64,000 bases of DNA. It comes from Caldilineaceae bacterium SB0661_bin_32 (GTDB lineage Bacteria > Chloroflexota > Anaerolineae > Caldilineales > Caldilineaceae). How positions within the stretch are numbered: position 1 is the first letter of the stretch; each line of letters opens with the position of its first letter. The notes beneath the pieces were generated by a model. It saw only the letters and a list, made by a program, of their open reading frames with translations. It searched no databases and was not told the DNA's origin. This document shows positions 8,611 through 17,192 of the stretch, in pieces. The translations under genes and the position numbers were made by a program. The stretch spans positions 1-64,000 of the forward strand of contig VXMH01000043.1 of NCBI GenBank assembly GCA_009841235.1. Direction: 5' to 3'.

Positions 8611-11148
8611 ATGTCTGACAGGTATAAACACACAGAGATCGAGTCCAAGTGGCAGGCCGCCTGGGAAACACAGGGCCTGTACGACACCGTCGAAGACCCC
8701 GCTCGGCCCAAGTGGTACGCATTGACGATGCTGCCTTACACGTCCGGCGACCTGCATACAGGTCACTGGTATGCGATGACGCCCAGCGACGCCGCCGCCC
8801 GCTATCGCCGCATGAGCGGCTACAACGTATTCTTCCCAATCGGCTTTGACGCCTTCGGCCTGCCGGCAGAGAACGCAGCCATTCAGAACAACGTCCATCC
8901 CCAGGAATGGACCTATAACAATGTCGAGCGCATGCAGGGCCAGCTGCGCCGCATGGGCGCAATGTGGGCCTGGGACCGGGAAGCGATCAGCTGCGACCCC
9001 GAATACTACAAGTGGTCCCAGTGGTTCTTCCTCAAGCTGCACGAAATGGGGCTGGCCTACAGGGAGTACGCGCCGGTTGACTGGTGCCCAAAATGCAACA
9101 CGACCCTGGCGCGCGAGCAGGTCTGGGGCGAAGACCGTCACTGTGAACGCTGCGATACGCCTGTAATCAAGAAAGACCTGAACCAGTGGAAGTTCCGCAT
9201 CACAAACTACAGCGAGGAGCTGCTGGCCGACCTGGAAGAGATCGACTGGCCCGATCCTGTGAAGGTGATGCAGACCAACTGGATCGGCCGCAGCGACGGC
9301 GCGCAGGTGACCTTTCTCACAGAAGACGGGGACCCAATCGAAATCTTCACGACCCGGCCCGACACGCTGTGGGGCGCTACTTTCATGGTGCTGGCCCCGG
9401 AGCATCCCCTGGTGGACAAAGTCACCACCGACGAGCAGCGCAGCGCGGTCGCCGAATGTGTTGAACAGGCAAGCCGCCTGGATGAAATCGCACGCACAGC
9501 CGAGGACAAGGAGAAAACCGGCGTCTTCACCGGCGGCTATGCCATCAACCCGGTCAACGGCGAACGGATCCCGATCTGGGTCGCGGATTACGTGCTGATG
9601 GGCTATGGCACCGGCGCCATCATGGCGGTTCCCGGCCATGACGAACGTGACTTCGAGTTCGCCAAAAAGCACGGTCTGCAGATTCTCCTGGTCGTACAGC
9701 CTCCGCCTGAAAGCGAAGCCGGCCGCGTCCGCAGCGCCGACGACCTGGAGACCGCCTGGCCCGGCGAGGGCGTGATGATAAATTCAGGGCCGATTGACGG
9801 CGCGCCCGTGGGCAAAGAGGACGGCGAAAGCGTCAAGGCCGCCATCGCCTGGCTGGAGGAAAATGGGAAAGGGACCGGCGCGGTCAACTACCGCCTGCGC
9901 GACTGGCTGATCAGCCGCCAGCGCATGTGGGGTACGCCCATCCCCATGATCTATTGCGCCAGCTGCGGCACAGTCCCGGTACCCTACGCCGACCTGCCCG
10001 TTCGACTGCCCGACGACGCGCAGTTCAAGCCGACCGGCGAAAGCCCGCTCAACTATCACGAAGGCTTCCGCTACGTGCACTGTCCGCAATGCCAGGGCGA
10101 TGCCGAGCGCGAGACCGATACAATGGACACCTTCATGTGCTCCAGCTGGTATCAGTACGCCTACGTCGATCCCTACCACAAGGCGGGCGAGCCGCTGGCC
10201 GTAGACGACATGCCCTGGGACAGCGGCCGCGGCAGCTACTGGCTGCCCGTCGATCAATACACCGGCGGCATCGAACACGCCACCATGCACCTGCTCTATA
10301 CACGCTTCTTTACCAAAGCGCTGCGGGACATGGACGTCGTAGACTTCGACGAGCCGATGCTGCGCCTGTTCAATCAGGGGATCATCCTGGGGCCCGACGG
10401 TGAGCGCATGTCCAAAAGCCGCGGCAACGTCGTCAACCCGGACGAATATGTCGAAAAGTACGGCGCCGACACCGTCCGCGGCTACCTGATGTTCATCGGC
10501 CCCTGGGAGCACGGCGGGCCCTGGGACCCGAGCGCCATCGAAGGCGTAAGCCGTTTTCTGTACCGGGTCTGGAGCGTCGTCCTGGACGAATCGACTTTGA
10601 ACGGCGCCGGGAATCAGGCGAACGCAGCCGACGTCCGCGGCCTGGAGCGCAAGCTCCACCAGACGATCGCAAAAGTGTCGGAAGACTTCGGCAGCTTCCG
10701 TTTCAACACCGCCATCGCCGCGCTGATGGAGTTCAACAACTATCTGGTCCGGGTCAAGGACACCTTTACCGGTCCGCAGAGCGGCGAAACGGAAGATGGA
10801 ATCTGGCGGGAGTCGGTTCGCAGCCTGCTCCTGATGATGGCGCCGGTATTTCCTCACGTCAGCGAAGAGCTGTGGCAGCGGCTGGCGGACGGCAGTGACG
10901 CGGCAAGCGTTCACCTGCAAGCATGGCCGCAGGCCGACCCGGAGAAGGCCGAAGAGGAAGAGATCACTGTAGTCGTACAGGTAAACGGCCGCGTGCGCGA
11001 TAAGCTGAGCGTCCCGCCTGACACCGCCGAGATAGAGTTGGAGGCGATGGCCCTGGCTTCAAAAAACGTGCAGCGTTGGATGGACGGCAAGCAGGTGCGC
11101 AAAGTGGTTGTCGTGGCGGACAAACTGGTGAACATAGTTATTGGATAG
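8611..11148 (+). CDS. leuS: Leucyl-tRNA synthetase
   Basis: Class Ia synthetase that charges tRNA-Leu. Seen: HIGH-type signature HTGH near residue 50, zinc-ribbon-like CPKC ... CERC, the CP1 editing domain with TTRPDTLWGAT and GHDERDFEFA (conserved editing Asp), the KMSKS loop ERMSKSRGN near residue 600, anticodon-binding helices and a C-terminal domain ending with VVVQVNGRVRDKL. 845 residues, full length. AGGAG at 8598-8602 fixes the ATG at 8611. The next gene starts 4 bases after the stop. Confidence 0.98.
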   Translation: MSDRYKHTEIESKWQAAWETQGLYDTVEDPARPKWYALTMLPYTSGDLHTGHWYAMTPSDAAARYRRMSGYNVFFPIGFDAFGLPAENAAIQNNVHPQEWTYNNVERMQGQLRRMGAMWAWDREAISCDPEYYKWSQWFFLKLHEMGLAYREYAPVDWCPKCNTTLAREQVWGEDRHCERCDTPVIKKDLNQWKFRITNYSEELLADLEEIDWPDPVKVMQTNWIGRSDGAQVTFLTEDGDPIEIFTTRPDTLWGATFMVLAPEHPLVDKVTTDEQRSAVAECVEQASRLDEIARTAEDKEKTGVFTGGYAINPVNGERIPIWVADYVLMGYGTGAIMAVPGHDERDFEFAKKHGLQILLVVQPPPESEAGRVRSADDLETAWPGEGVMINSGPIDGAPVGKEDGESVKAAIAWLEENGKGTGAVNYRLRDWLISRQRMWGTPIPMIYCASCGTVPVPYADLPVRLPDDAQFKPTGESPLNYHEGFRYVHCPQCQGDAERETDTMDTFMCSSWYQYAYVDPYHKAGEPLAVDDMPWDSGRGSYWLPVDQYTGGIEHATMHLLYTRFFTKALRDMDVVDFDEPMLRLFNQGIILGPDGERMSKSRGNVVNPDEYVEKYGADTVRGYLMFIGPWEHGGPWDPSAIEGVSRFLYRVWSVVLDESTLNGAGNQANAADVRGLERKLHQTIAKVSEDFGSFRFNTAIAALMEFNNYLVRVKDTFTGPQSGETEDGIWRESVRSLLLMMAPVFPHVSEELWQRLADGSDAASVHLQAWPQADPEKAEEEEITVVVQVNGRVRDKLSVPPDTAEIELEAMALASKNVQRWMDGKQVRKVVVVADKLVNIVIG

Positions 11149-11152
11149 CGCC

Positions 11153-11464
11153 ATGAAAGTCATGATAGATCTCTGCGTCGTCCCTATAGGCGTCGGCGTT
11201 TCGGTCTCCGAGTACATTGCCGCCTGCGAGCGCATTCTTGACGAAGCCGGCCTGAGCCATCAGATGCACGCCTACGGCACAAACGTGGAAGGGGAATGGG
11301 ACCAGGTTTTCGCCGCCGTGAAGCGTTGCCATGAAGTTGTGCACGAGATGGGCGCACCGCGCATCACGACCAGCCTGAAGATAGGAACGCGCTGCGACCG
11401 CGAACAGAGCATGCAGGACAAGATCGACAGCGTCAATCGCAAGCTAGGACGAGGAGTCCCATGA
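11153..11464 (+). CDS. MTH1187-family thiamine-binding-like protein (DUF77)
   Basis: Small ferredoxin-fold protein of the MTH1187/YkoF-like group; members bind thiamine-like ligands and form tetramers. Seen: MIDLCVVPIGVGVSVSEYIA at the N-terminus, the Y-x-T region HAYGTNVEGEWDQVFAAV, and the C-terminal KIGTRCDREQSMQDKI. 103 residues from the ATG at 11153. Its stop overlaps the start of the HIT gene (ATGA), indicating translational coupling. Role here is unknown. Confidence 0.85.
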   Translation: MKVMIDLCVVPIGVGVSVSEYIAACERILDEAGLSHQMHAYGTNVEGEWDQVFAAVKRCHEVVHEMGAPRITTSLKIGTRCDREQSMQDKIDSVNRKLGRGVP

Positions 11465-11811
11465 GCGAAGACTGTATTTTCTGCAAAATCGTGGCGGGGG
11501 AGCTGCCCTCGAAACAGTTTCACCAGGATGAACTGGTAACCGCCTTTCAGGACATCTCGGCACAGGCGCCGCTGCACGTACTGATTGTTCCCAATCAGCA
11601 CTTCAACGATCTGGGAGAAATGGGAGACGCTCAGGCGGAGATTCTGGGGCGGATCGCACAGGTCGCCGGAGAACTGGCTGCTCAGGAAGGGGTGGCTTCA
11701 AGCGGGTGGCGACTGGTTACAAATATTGGCAAGCACGGCGGCCAGGAGGTCTTCCATACCCATTTCCATCTTCTGGGCGGACGTCCTCTGGGTCCGCTCC
11801 TGGCGCGCTGA
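11461..11811 (+). CDS. HIT-family nucleotide-binding hydrolase (HINT-like)
   Basis: Histidine-triad purine nucleoside phosphoramidase-like protein. Seen: N-terminal CIFCKIVAGELP with the paired Cys typical of HINT proteins, HVLIVPNQHF, and the C-terminal triad VFHTHFHLLGG (H-x-H-x-H). 116 residues, usual length. It starts inside the stop of the preceding gene. HINT proteins can cleave aminoacyl adenylates, so a place beside leuS is functionally sensible, though that is inference. Confidence 0.95.
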   Translation: MSEDCIFCKIVAGELPSKQFHQDELVTAFQDISAQAPLHVLIVPNQHFNDLGEMGDAQAEILGRIAQVAGELAAQEGVASSGWRLVTNIGKHGGQEVFHTHFHLLGGRPLGPLLAR

Positions 11812-11831
11812 AGCGAATGGAATTCTCCTGC

Positions 11832-11876
11832 AAAAAAGCGCTGTGGTGGTGCGTCAACCGCACTGCCTCAGCGCTT
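11832..11876 (-). terminator. Rho-independent terminator for the minus-strand operon
   Basis: Arms AAGCGCTG (11836-11843) and CAGCGCTT (11869-11876) pair perfectly, with a second internal stem GTGCG/CGCAC around TCAAC. Read on the minus strand the stem runs into TTTTTT (bases 11837-11832), a classic terminator after the O-methyltransferase gene. On the plus strand it lacks a U-tract. Confidence 0.8.
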
Positions 11877-11949
11877 CAGTTCTGACCATGTGCGCCTGCC
11901 CGCGATCTGTCCGGGTCTTCTGCGGGCAATGAACTCCCTCTCAAGCCCT

Positions 11950-12600
11950 TCACTTTACCACGGCCATCGCCAGCCCGTCCGGGTAAGGGACGACCGTGCT
12001 GGTAAGCCGCTCGTGACTGCTGAGCGCGCGGGCAAAGCTGCGCATCCCCTGCACCCAGTCCCAGTCCTGCTTCTCGGGATCGACCAGACTCCCCCACATC
12101 TCAACATTGTCTCCTAAGATCACCGTGCCCGGCCGGCTGTATTGGAGCGCATAATCCAAATATGCCGGGTAGTTCCCTTTGTCGGCATCGATGAAGATCA
12201 GGTCGAAAGGCGCTTCCTCCGTCAGGTGCGGGAGCGACTTCAGCGCCGGTCCGACCCGCACCTCGATCTTGCTGGCCAAACCCATCCGCTGCCACTGCTT
12301 GCGGGCGAAGTCGGCGTGCTTCTGCTCCAGCTCCAGGCCGATCAACTTCCCGTCTTCCGGCAGCGCCCGTGCGATCCACGTCCCGCTGTACCCCCCCAGC
12401 ACCCCGATCTCCAGCACCTTTCTCGCCCCTGTCAGCTGCACCAGCAGCTGCAGGAACTTTCCCTGCTCCGGCCCGATGCTCATGTTCGGGATACCCTCTG
12501 ACTCTGCCTCTTCCTGCAACCGGGACAGGCCATCGTCGTCACTGTGAAACAGGTCGCGCAAGAACTGCTGATAAGGATCGATTTCGTTCAGTTTGGACAT
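11950..12600 (-). CDS. O-methyltransferase (family 3, caffeoyl-CoA OMT-like)
   Basis: SAM-dependent class I methyltransferase of the family-3 group, which methylates catechol-type or other hydroxyls with a divalent metal. Seen: SAM-binding EIGVLGGYSGTWIARALP (motif I), GLELEQKH acidic ribose-binding Glu, and LIFIDADKGNYPAYLDYA with the metal-binding Asp residues, then GDNVEMWG. 216 residues. Last gene of a minus-strand glyA-radA-OMT run, 22 bases beyond radA. Substrate unknown. Confidence 0.9.
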   Translation of the reverse strand: MSKLNEIDPYQQFLRDLFHSDDDGLSRLQEEAESEGIPNMSIGPEQGKFLQLLVQLTGARKVLEIGVLGGYSGTWIARALPEDGKLIGLELEQKHADFARKQWQRMGLASKIEVRVGPALKSLPHLTEEAPFDLIFIDADKGNYPAYLDYALQYSRPGTVILGDNVEMWGSLVDPEKQDWDWVQGMRSFARALSSHERLTSTVVPYPDGLAMAVVK

Positions 12601-12622
12601 CAGAATTCTCCGTCTGTGGCAG

Positions 12623-14062
12623 TTACTTCAACAGCGCCGCGTCCAGAGCGTCGGCTACCGTGCGCGCGCCGATGACTTCGATTTCAGAGGGAAGGTCTGA
12701 GGCGCCTCCCCTGCCGTTGTCGTCCGCCCCAGCTTGGCCCGGCTGTGAGCGTCTCCTCCGCAAGGCATGACGAGGCACGATCGCCCGCCCAAAGCCGAGT
12801 TTGGCCGCTTCGTGCAGGCGGAGTGCCAGCTGGCTGACGCTGCGCAACTCTCCGCTCAAGCCGATTTCCCCGATGAGAGCGGCCTCGGCCGCGACCGGAA
12901 CATTGCGGTAGCTGCTGGTGATGGCCGCCGCGATCGCCAGGTCTGCGGCCGGCTCACCAATATGCAGCCCGCCGATAACATTCACAAAGATGTCCTGGGC
13001 GCTCAGTGAGAGCCCCAGCCGTTTGCTCAGCACAGCCGTCACCAGCAGCAGCCGGTTGAAGTCGACGCCGTTCCCCGTGCGTCGCGGCTGGCTGAAGGCG
13101 GTCGGGCTGGCCAGGGCCTGGACTTCTACCAGGAGCGGCCGGCTTCCTTCCAGCGGCACCGCAATGGCGCTGCCCGCGGCGTTAGGCAGCCGTTCCGCCA
13201 GAAACATCGCCGAGGGGTTGGCGACCGGGGCCATGCCCCGTTCCGTCATCTCGAAGACGCCCACTTCATTCGTGCTGCCGAACCGGTTCTTCACTGAATG
13301 CAACAGGCGGTAAGCGTGAAAGCGCTCCCCTTCCAGCTGGAGTACGGCGTCCACCATATGCTCCAACACGCGCGGCCCGGCAATCGCTCCCTCCTTGGTC
13401 ACATGTCCGACCAGAAAAAGCGGTATATTGAGCTGTCTCGCCTGTCGCAGCAAATGGGCCGCGCAATCGCGTACCTGGGAAACCGACCCGGCTGCGCTGT
13501 CGCTCGCGCTGCTGTGAATCGCCTGCACCGAATCGACGATTACCAGCGCCGGTTTCACCTTCCCGATCTGCTCCAGGATCTGCTCCAGGATGGTGTCGGC
13601 CAGAATCAGCAGACGTCCCTCTTCCAGTCCCAGGCGCGAGGCGCGCTCCCCGATCTGGTAGGCGCTCTCCTCGGCGCTGACATACAGCACCTGGCCGACC
13701 TTGCGCGCCACGTCGGCAGCAGTCTGGATGAGCAGCGTACTCTTGCCGATGCCGGGATCGCCGCCCACCAGAATACCGGCGCCGGGTACGATGCCGCCCC
13801 CCAGAACGCGATTCAATTCAGAGTTTTCGAGCGTGATGCGCCGCGACGGCTCACTGGGGATGTCCGGCAGTGCGAGAGGCGAAGGCGCGTGGAGTGAATC
13901 GGCCCGGTCGCCGCCAGGGGCGATCGCGTTATCCCGGACCCGGCTCTCCTCAAGCGTATTCCACTCGCCGCAATCCGGGCATCGCCCCATCCACTTCATC
14001 TGCGAGCTGCCGCATTCACTACAGATGAACCGGGTCCTGACCTTGGTTGCCACAAACACCAA
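12623..14062 (-). CDS. radA: DNA repair protein RadA (Sms)
   Basis: RecA-like branch-migration helicase used in recombinational repair. Seen: N-terminal C4 zinc finger (CSECG ... CPDCG), Walker A GGDPGIGKST, Walker B region ALVIVDSVQ, the RadA-specific KNRFG motif (VKNRFGSTNE), and a C-terminal Lon-protease-like domain with NVIGGLHIGEPAADLA. 479 residues is full length. The last 60 residues include a low-complexity Arg/Gly stretch (RRRRSQPGQAGADDNGRGG) not usual in RadA. The gene begins 12 bases after the glyA stop. Confidence 0.97.
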   Translation of the reverse strand: MVFVATKVRTRFICSECGSSQMKWMGRCPDCGEWNTLEESRVRDNAIAPGGDRADSLHAPSPLALPDIPSEPSRRITLENSELNRVLGGGIVPGAGILVGGDPGIGKSTLLIQTAADVARKVGQVLYVSAEESAYQIGERASRLGLEEGRLLILADTILEQILEQIGKVKPALVIVDSVQAIHSSASDSAAGSVSQVRDCAAHLLRQARQLNIPLFLVGHVTKEGAIAGPRVLEHMVDAVLQLEGERFHAYRLLHSVKNRFGSTNEVGVFEMTERGMAPVANPSAMFLAERLPNAAGSAIAVPLEGSRPLLVEVQALASPTAFSQPRRTGNGVDFNRLLLVTAVLSKRLGLSLSAQDIFVNVIGGLHIGEPAADLAIAAAITSSYRNVPVAAEAALIGEIGLSGELRSVSQLALRLHEAAKLGFGRAIVPRHALRRRRSQPGQAGADDNGRGGASDLPSEIEVIGARTVADALDAALLK

Positions 14063-14074
14063 CCTTTTGCCTGA

Positions 14075-15391
14075 CTAAGCTGGCGCCGGGAACGCCTGAA
14101 CCATCTCCAGCACCTCGTCGCGCACCGACGCCTGCAGCGCCGTATCTTTGGGATCGTGCGCGATCGACGCAATCCAACCGCCGATCCGTTCAAATTCGCC
14201 CTGCTTCATCCCCCGTGTTGTCGCAGCGGGGGTCCCCAGACGGATGCCGCTGGTCACCATCGCCTTGCGCCTGTCGAACGGTATCATGTTCTTATTGCAA
14301 TGGATCGACGCGTTGTCGAGGGCCGTCTCAACCGCCTTGCCCGTGATCTCCTCGTCGTTCAAAGAATTCAGATCGACCAGTAGCAGGTGGTTGTCAGTGC
14401 CTCCGGAGACGCTTCGCAGTCCTTGTCCCTGCAGAGTGTCGCTTAGCGCCTGCGCATTGTCCAGGATCTGTTGCTGATACCTCTTGAACTCGTCACCCTG
14501 CGCCAGCTTGAATCCGACCGCCTTCGCAGCAATGATGTGCATGAGCGGACCTCCCTGGATTCCGGGAAAGACAGCCCGGTCGACCGCCCTCGCATGTTCC
14601 TTCCGGCAGAGTATCAGGCCGCCGCGAGGCCCGCGGAGCGTCTTGTGCGTGGTGGTCGTCACAACATCGCAATAAGGCACCGGATCCGGATGCAGTCTTG
14701 CGGCCACCAGGCCGGCGACATGTGCCATGTCCATCATCAGCAGGCAACCGGCCTCGTCCGCGATTTCGCGCAACACATGAAAGTCGAAATGGCGCGGGTA
14801 CGCGCTCGCGCCCGCCAGCAGCAGCTTGGGCCGCTGTTCCAGGGCGGTCTGCCGGATTATATCGTAGTCAAGCTGCTCGGTTTCGGGATCGAGGCCGTAG
14901 TGGACGAAGTTGTAATAGTGCCCGGAGCTGTTCAGGTGGAATCCATGGCTCAGATGCCCGCCGTGGTCCAGCTTCATCGCCAGCACCGTGTCGCCCGGCT
15001 CCAGCAAAGCCATGTAGACGGCTGCGTTGGCCTGCGCGCCCGAATGCGGTTGCACATTGGCATGTTCCGCGCCAAATAGCGCCAGCGCACGCTCGATGCC
15101 AATCGTCTCGGCGACGTCAACATACTGGCAGCCGCCGTAGTATCGGCGTCCCGGATAACCTTCGGCATACTTGTTCGTCAGCACGCTGCCGGCCGCCGCC
15201 AGCACCTCGGGAAAGACGTAGTTTTCGCTGGCAATCAGCTCGATTCCGTTCGTCTGCCGCTGTCGTTCGGACTCTATCGCCGCGTATATCTCAGGATCCT
15301 GCTCTCTGAGCAACTGCCGTGGATCAGGCTGCTCGGTCCAGGCAGAAATCGTTGAGCCTGTTGCATTCGAATTCGAAACTGGCTGGGTCAT
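14075..15391 (-). CDS. glyA: Serine hydroxymethyltransferase
   Basis: PLP enzyme interconverting serine and glycine with tetrahydrofolate, the main one-carbon source. Seen: [52 protein letters not shown], and the PLP-lysine motif [14 protein letters not shown]. From the ATG at 15391 (GGGAGCGG upstream) it is 438 residues; an in-frame start at 15469 would add 26 unlikely residues. The upstream stretch 15392-15818 holds a possible promoter for the plus-strand SCO gene and no gene. First gene of the minus-strand operon. Confidence 0.98.
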   Translation of the reverse strand: MTQPVSNSNATGSTISAWTEQPDPRQLLREQDPEIYAAIESERQRQTNGIELIASENYVFPEVLAAAGSVLTNKYAEGYPGRRYYGGCQYVDVAETIGIERALALFGAEHANVQPHSGAQANAAVYMALLEPGDTVLAMKLDHGGHLSHGFHLNSSGHYYNFVHYGLDPETEQLDYDIIRQTALEQRPKLLLAGASAYPRHFDFHVLREIADEAGCLLMMDMAHVAGLVAARLHPDPVPYCDVVTTTTHKTLRGPRGGLILCRKEHARAVDRAVFPGIQGGPLMHIIAAKAVGFKLAQGDEFKRYQQQILDNAQALSDTLQGQGLRSVSGGTDNHLLLVDLNSLNDEEITGKAVETALDNASIHCNKNMIPFDRRKAMVTSGIRLGTPAATTRGMKQGEFERIGGWIASIAHDPKDTALQASVRDEVLEMVQAFPAPA

Positions 15392-15818
15392 CTTTGTCCG
15401 CTCCCGTCCCATAACGTTCGCATAGCACGCGCGAAAGACACCAATCGCGCCAGCACAGAACATTAGCACGGGGCAGGTGTTTCGTCAATTTTCGCGCGAT
15501 AATCGGGCTGCCGGAATCTGGCTGAACAAAAGGATCCTCCACTGAATTCAAGCCCCCATGAATGGCCTGTGCAGCCGTGGTTTGAATGGCCGCATGTCGA
15601 TCCTTTCGCAGGAGCCGGCAAGAGTAAGACGTATACCGGGATTCACTCTTTCTTCGTGAGGCCGCGAAGCCGTTTGTCCGTGAAGAAAAATGGTGTGATA
15701 GAATTGGCAAGCTGAAATGCAGGAGTTTGCTTCGGCCAAAAGGGCGCCTCCTTTCTGGCCCGCGCAGTATGGTCTGTTGCCGGAAGGCGCCGGACCCCCT
15801 TTAGAGTCCCATTCGCGT

Positions 15819-16538
15819 ATGAGAAGGACGGCACGGAGTTTCCGGAAAGGAAAAAGGCCGGCTATCTTTTCCATCTGTCAACTGAAAAGCGTGAGGCGCA
15901 CTGTCAGGACGGGAAGTTATTGGGCGCGGCGCCGCCTCGCCCTACCGGTACTTCCCCTACCGGCACTTCTCTGTATGTTTGCGCTCCTCTGCGCTGCATG
16001 TGGTCGACATGAGTTCACGGGCACCGTATTCGAAGAGGCCAGACCGGCTGCGCCGATTCGCGGGCAGAACTACGACGGCGCGCCCTTCGACCTCGCCGAA
16101 CTGACCGGTGACCCGGTCCTTCTCTTTTTCGGCTATACTTTCTGCCCCGATATCTGTCCGCTGACCATGATGGAGCTGGCCGCAGCCCAGGAAGCCCTGG
16201 AAAAGGAAACGCCTGAACTGGCCGCGGACCTCAAGGTCGTATTTGTCTCGGTAGATCCGAAACGGGACTCCCTCGCTCGCCTCGAGCCATACATCCACGC
16301 CTTTGATCCCCGGTTCTTCGGAGTTCGCATTCCTGATTCCGAACTTGAGGCCCTCAAACGGGCCTACGGGCTGTACACCGGCGCCGCCGAAGGCTATAGC
16401 CTTGACGATGAATACTATCTGCTCGACCATACCTCGCGTATCTTTCTCATCGACACAGAGGGGAACTGGCGCGCCTTATTCAGCGCAGATGTGACCGCCG
16501 AGACCCTGGTCGCAGATTTGCAGGAGCTGCTGCGCTAG
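15819..16538 (+). CDS. SCO1/SenC/PrrC-type copper-binding assembly lipoprotein
   Basis: Thioredoxin-fold protein for delivering copper to the CuA site of cytochrome c oxidase. Seen: the copper/redox motif GYTFCPDICP (C-x3-C) and the conserved His in DHTSRIFLID. A hydrophobic segment ending LLCAACG looks like a lipoprotein signal with an imperfect lipobox. The start is uncertain: ATG 15819, GTG 15891 (gives the most normal signal-peptide length) or ATG 15717. An extended -10 (TGATAGAAT, near 15696-15704) with TTGTCC upstream may be its promoter. CtaG at 33296 is another oxidase assembly factor in the window. Confidence 0.92.
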   Translation: MRRTARSFRKGKRPAIFSICQLKSVRRTVRTGSYWARRRLALPVLPLPALLCMFALLCAACGRHEFTGTVFEEARPAAPIRGQNYDGAPFDLAELTGDPVLLFFGYTFCPDICPLTMMELAAAQEALEKETPELAADLKVVFVSVDPKRDSLARLEPYIHAFDPRFFGVRIPDSELEALKRAYGLYTGAAEGYSLDDEYYLLDHTSRIFLIDTEGNWRALFSADVTAETLVADLQELLR

Positions 16539-16581
16539 CCGGCCGCTCGCCTGTCCTGACTGCAGGGGGTCAGTACCAATT

Positions 16582-17187
16582 ATGCGAACCTTTGTCGCGA
16601 TAGAGATTCCCCGCGACGTGAAGAAACAGCTGCGGGCGGAGCAAGACCGCTTGCGAGAGCTTCCGGCACTGCGCGAACGGCCGTCCGTACTGCGATGGAC
16701 GAACCCCGATAATCTGCATCTTACCCTGCGCTTTCTGGGCGAGACTGAGACAAGCCGGCGCAATCATCTGCAGAATGGACTGGCGAACATTGCTGCCAGA
16801 CACGCACCGTTTACGCTGGCGCTGTCCCACCTCGGCTGTTTCCGTTCCTGGTCCAACCTGCGCGTTCTGTGGGTGGGAATACGAAGTGAATCGGAGGCGC
16901 TTCAGGAGCTGCAAGCCGACGTTGAATCCCTGGCCCGGAGAGTGGGTTTTGCGCCGGAGCGCAACAGTTTTTCGCCCCACATAACCCTGGCGCGCACCGT
17001 TCGCAATGCGCAGCGGCCCGCGCTGCGCGCGACCTCCGAACAACTGCGCCGCTTAGCGGAAGAGGATCTATTTCAAACCGGGGCTGACTGGAACGTAGGG
17101 GAACTGCATTTCATTCGCAGCGTTTTGGGCCGGGGCGGGGCGCAGTATTCCAATCTGGCAACCTGCGCGTTGACTGACAAAGCGTAA
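16582..17187 (+). CDS. thpR: RNA 2',3'-cyclic phosphodiesterase (ThpR / 2'-5' RNA ligase family)
   Basis: 2H phosphoesterase opening 2',3'-cyclic phosphates on RNA ends. Seen: N-terminal RTFVAIEIP and both catalytic H-x-T-x motifs, HLTLRFLG near residue 48 and HITLART near residue 133. 201 residues, usual length. Starts 43 bases after the SCO stop and is convergent with the Amt-like gene 5 bases downstream. Confidence 0.93.
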   Translation: MRTFVAIEIPRDVKKQLRAEQDRLRELPALRERPSVLRWTNPDNLHLTLRFLGETETSRRNHLQNGLANIAARHAPFTLALSHLGCFRSWSNLRVLWVGIRSESEALQELQADVESLARRVGFAPERNSFSPHITLARTVRNAQRPALRATSEQLRRLAEEDLFQTGADWNVGELHFIRSVLGRGGAQYSNLATCALTDKA

Positions 17188-17192
17188 CAGCC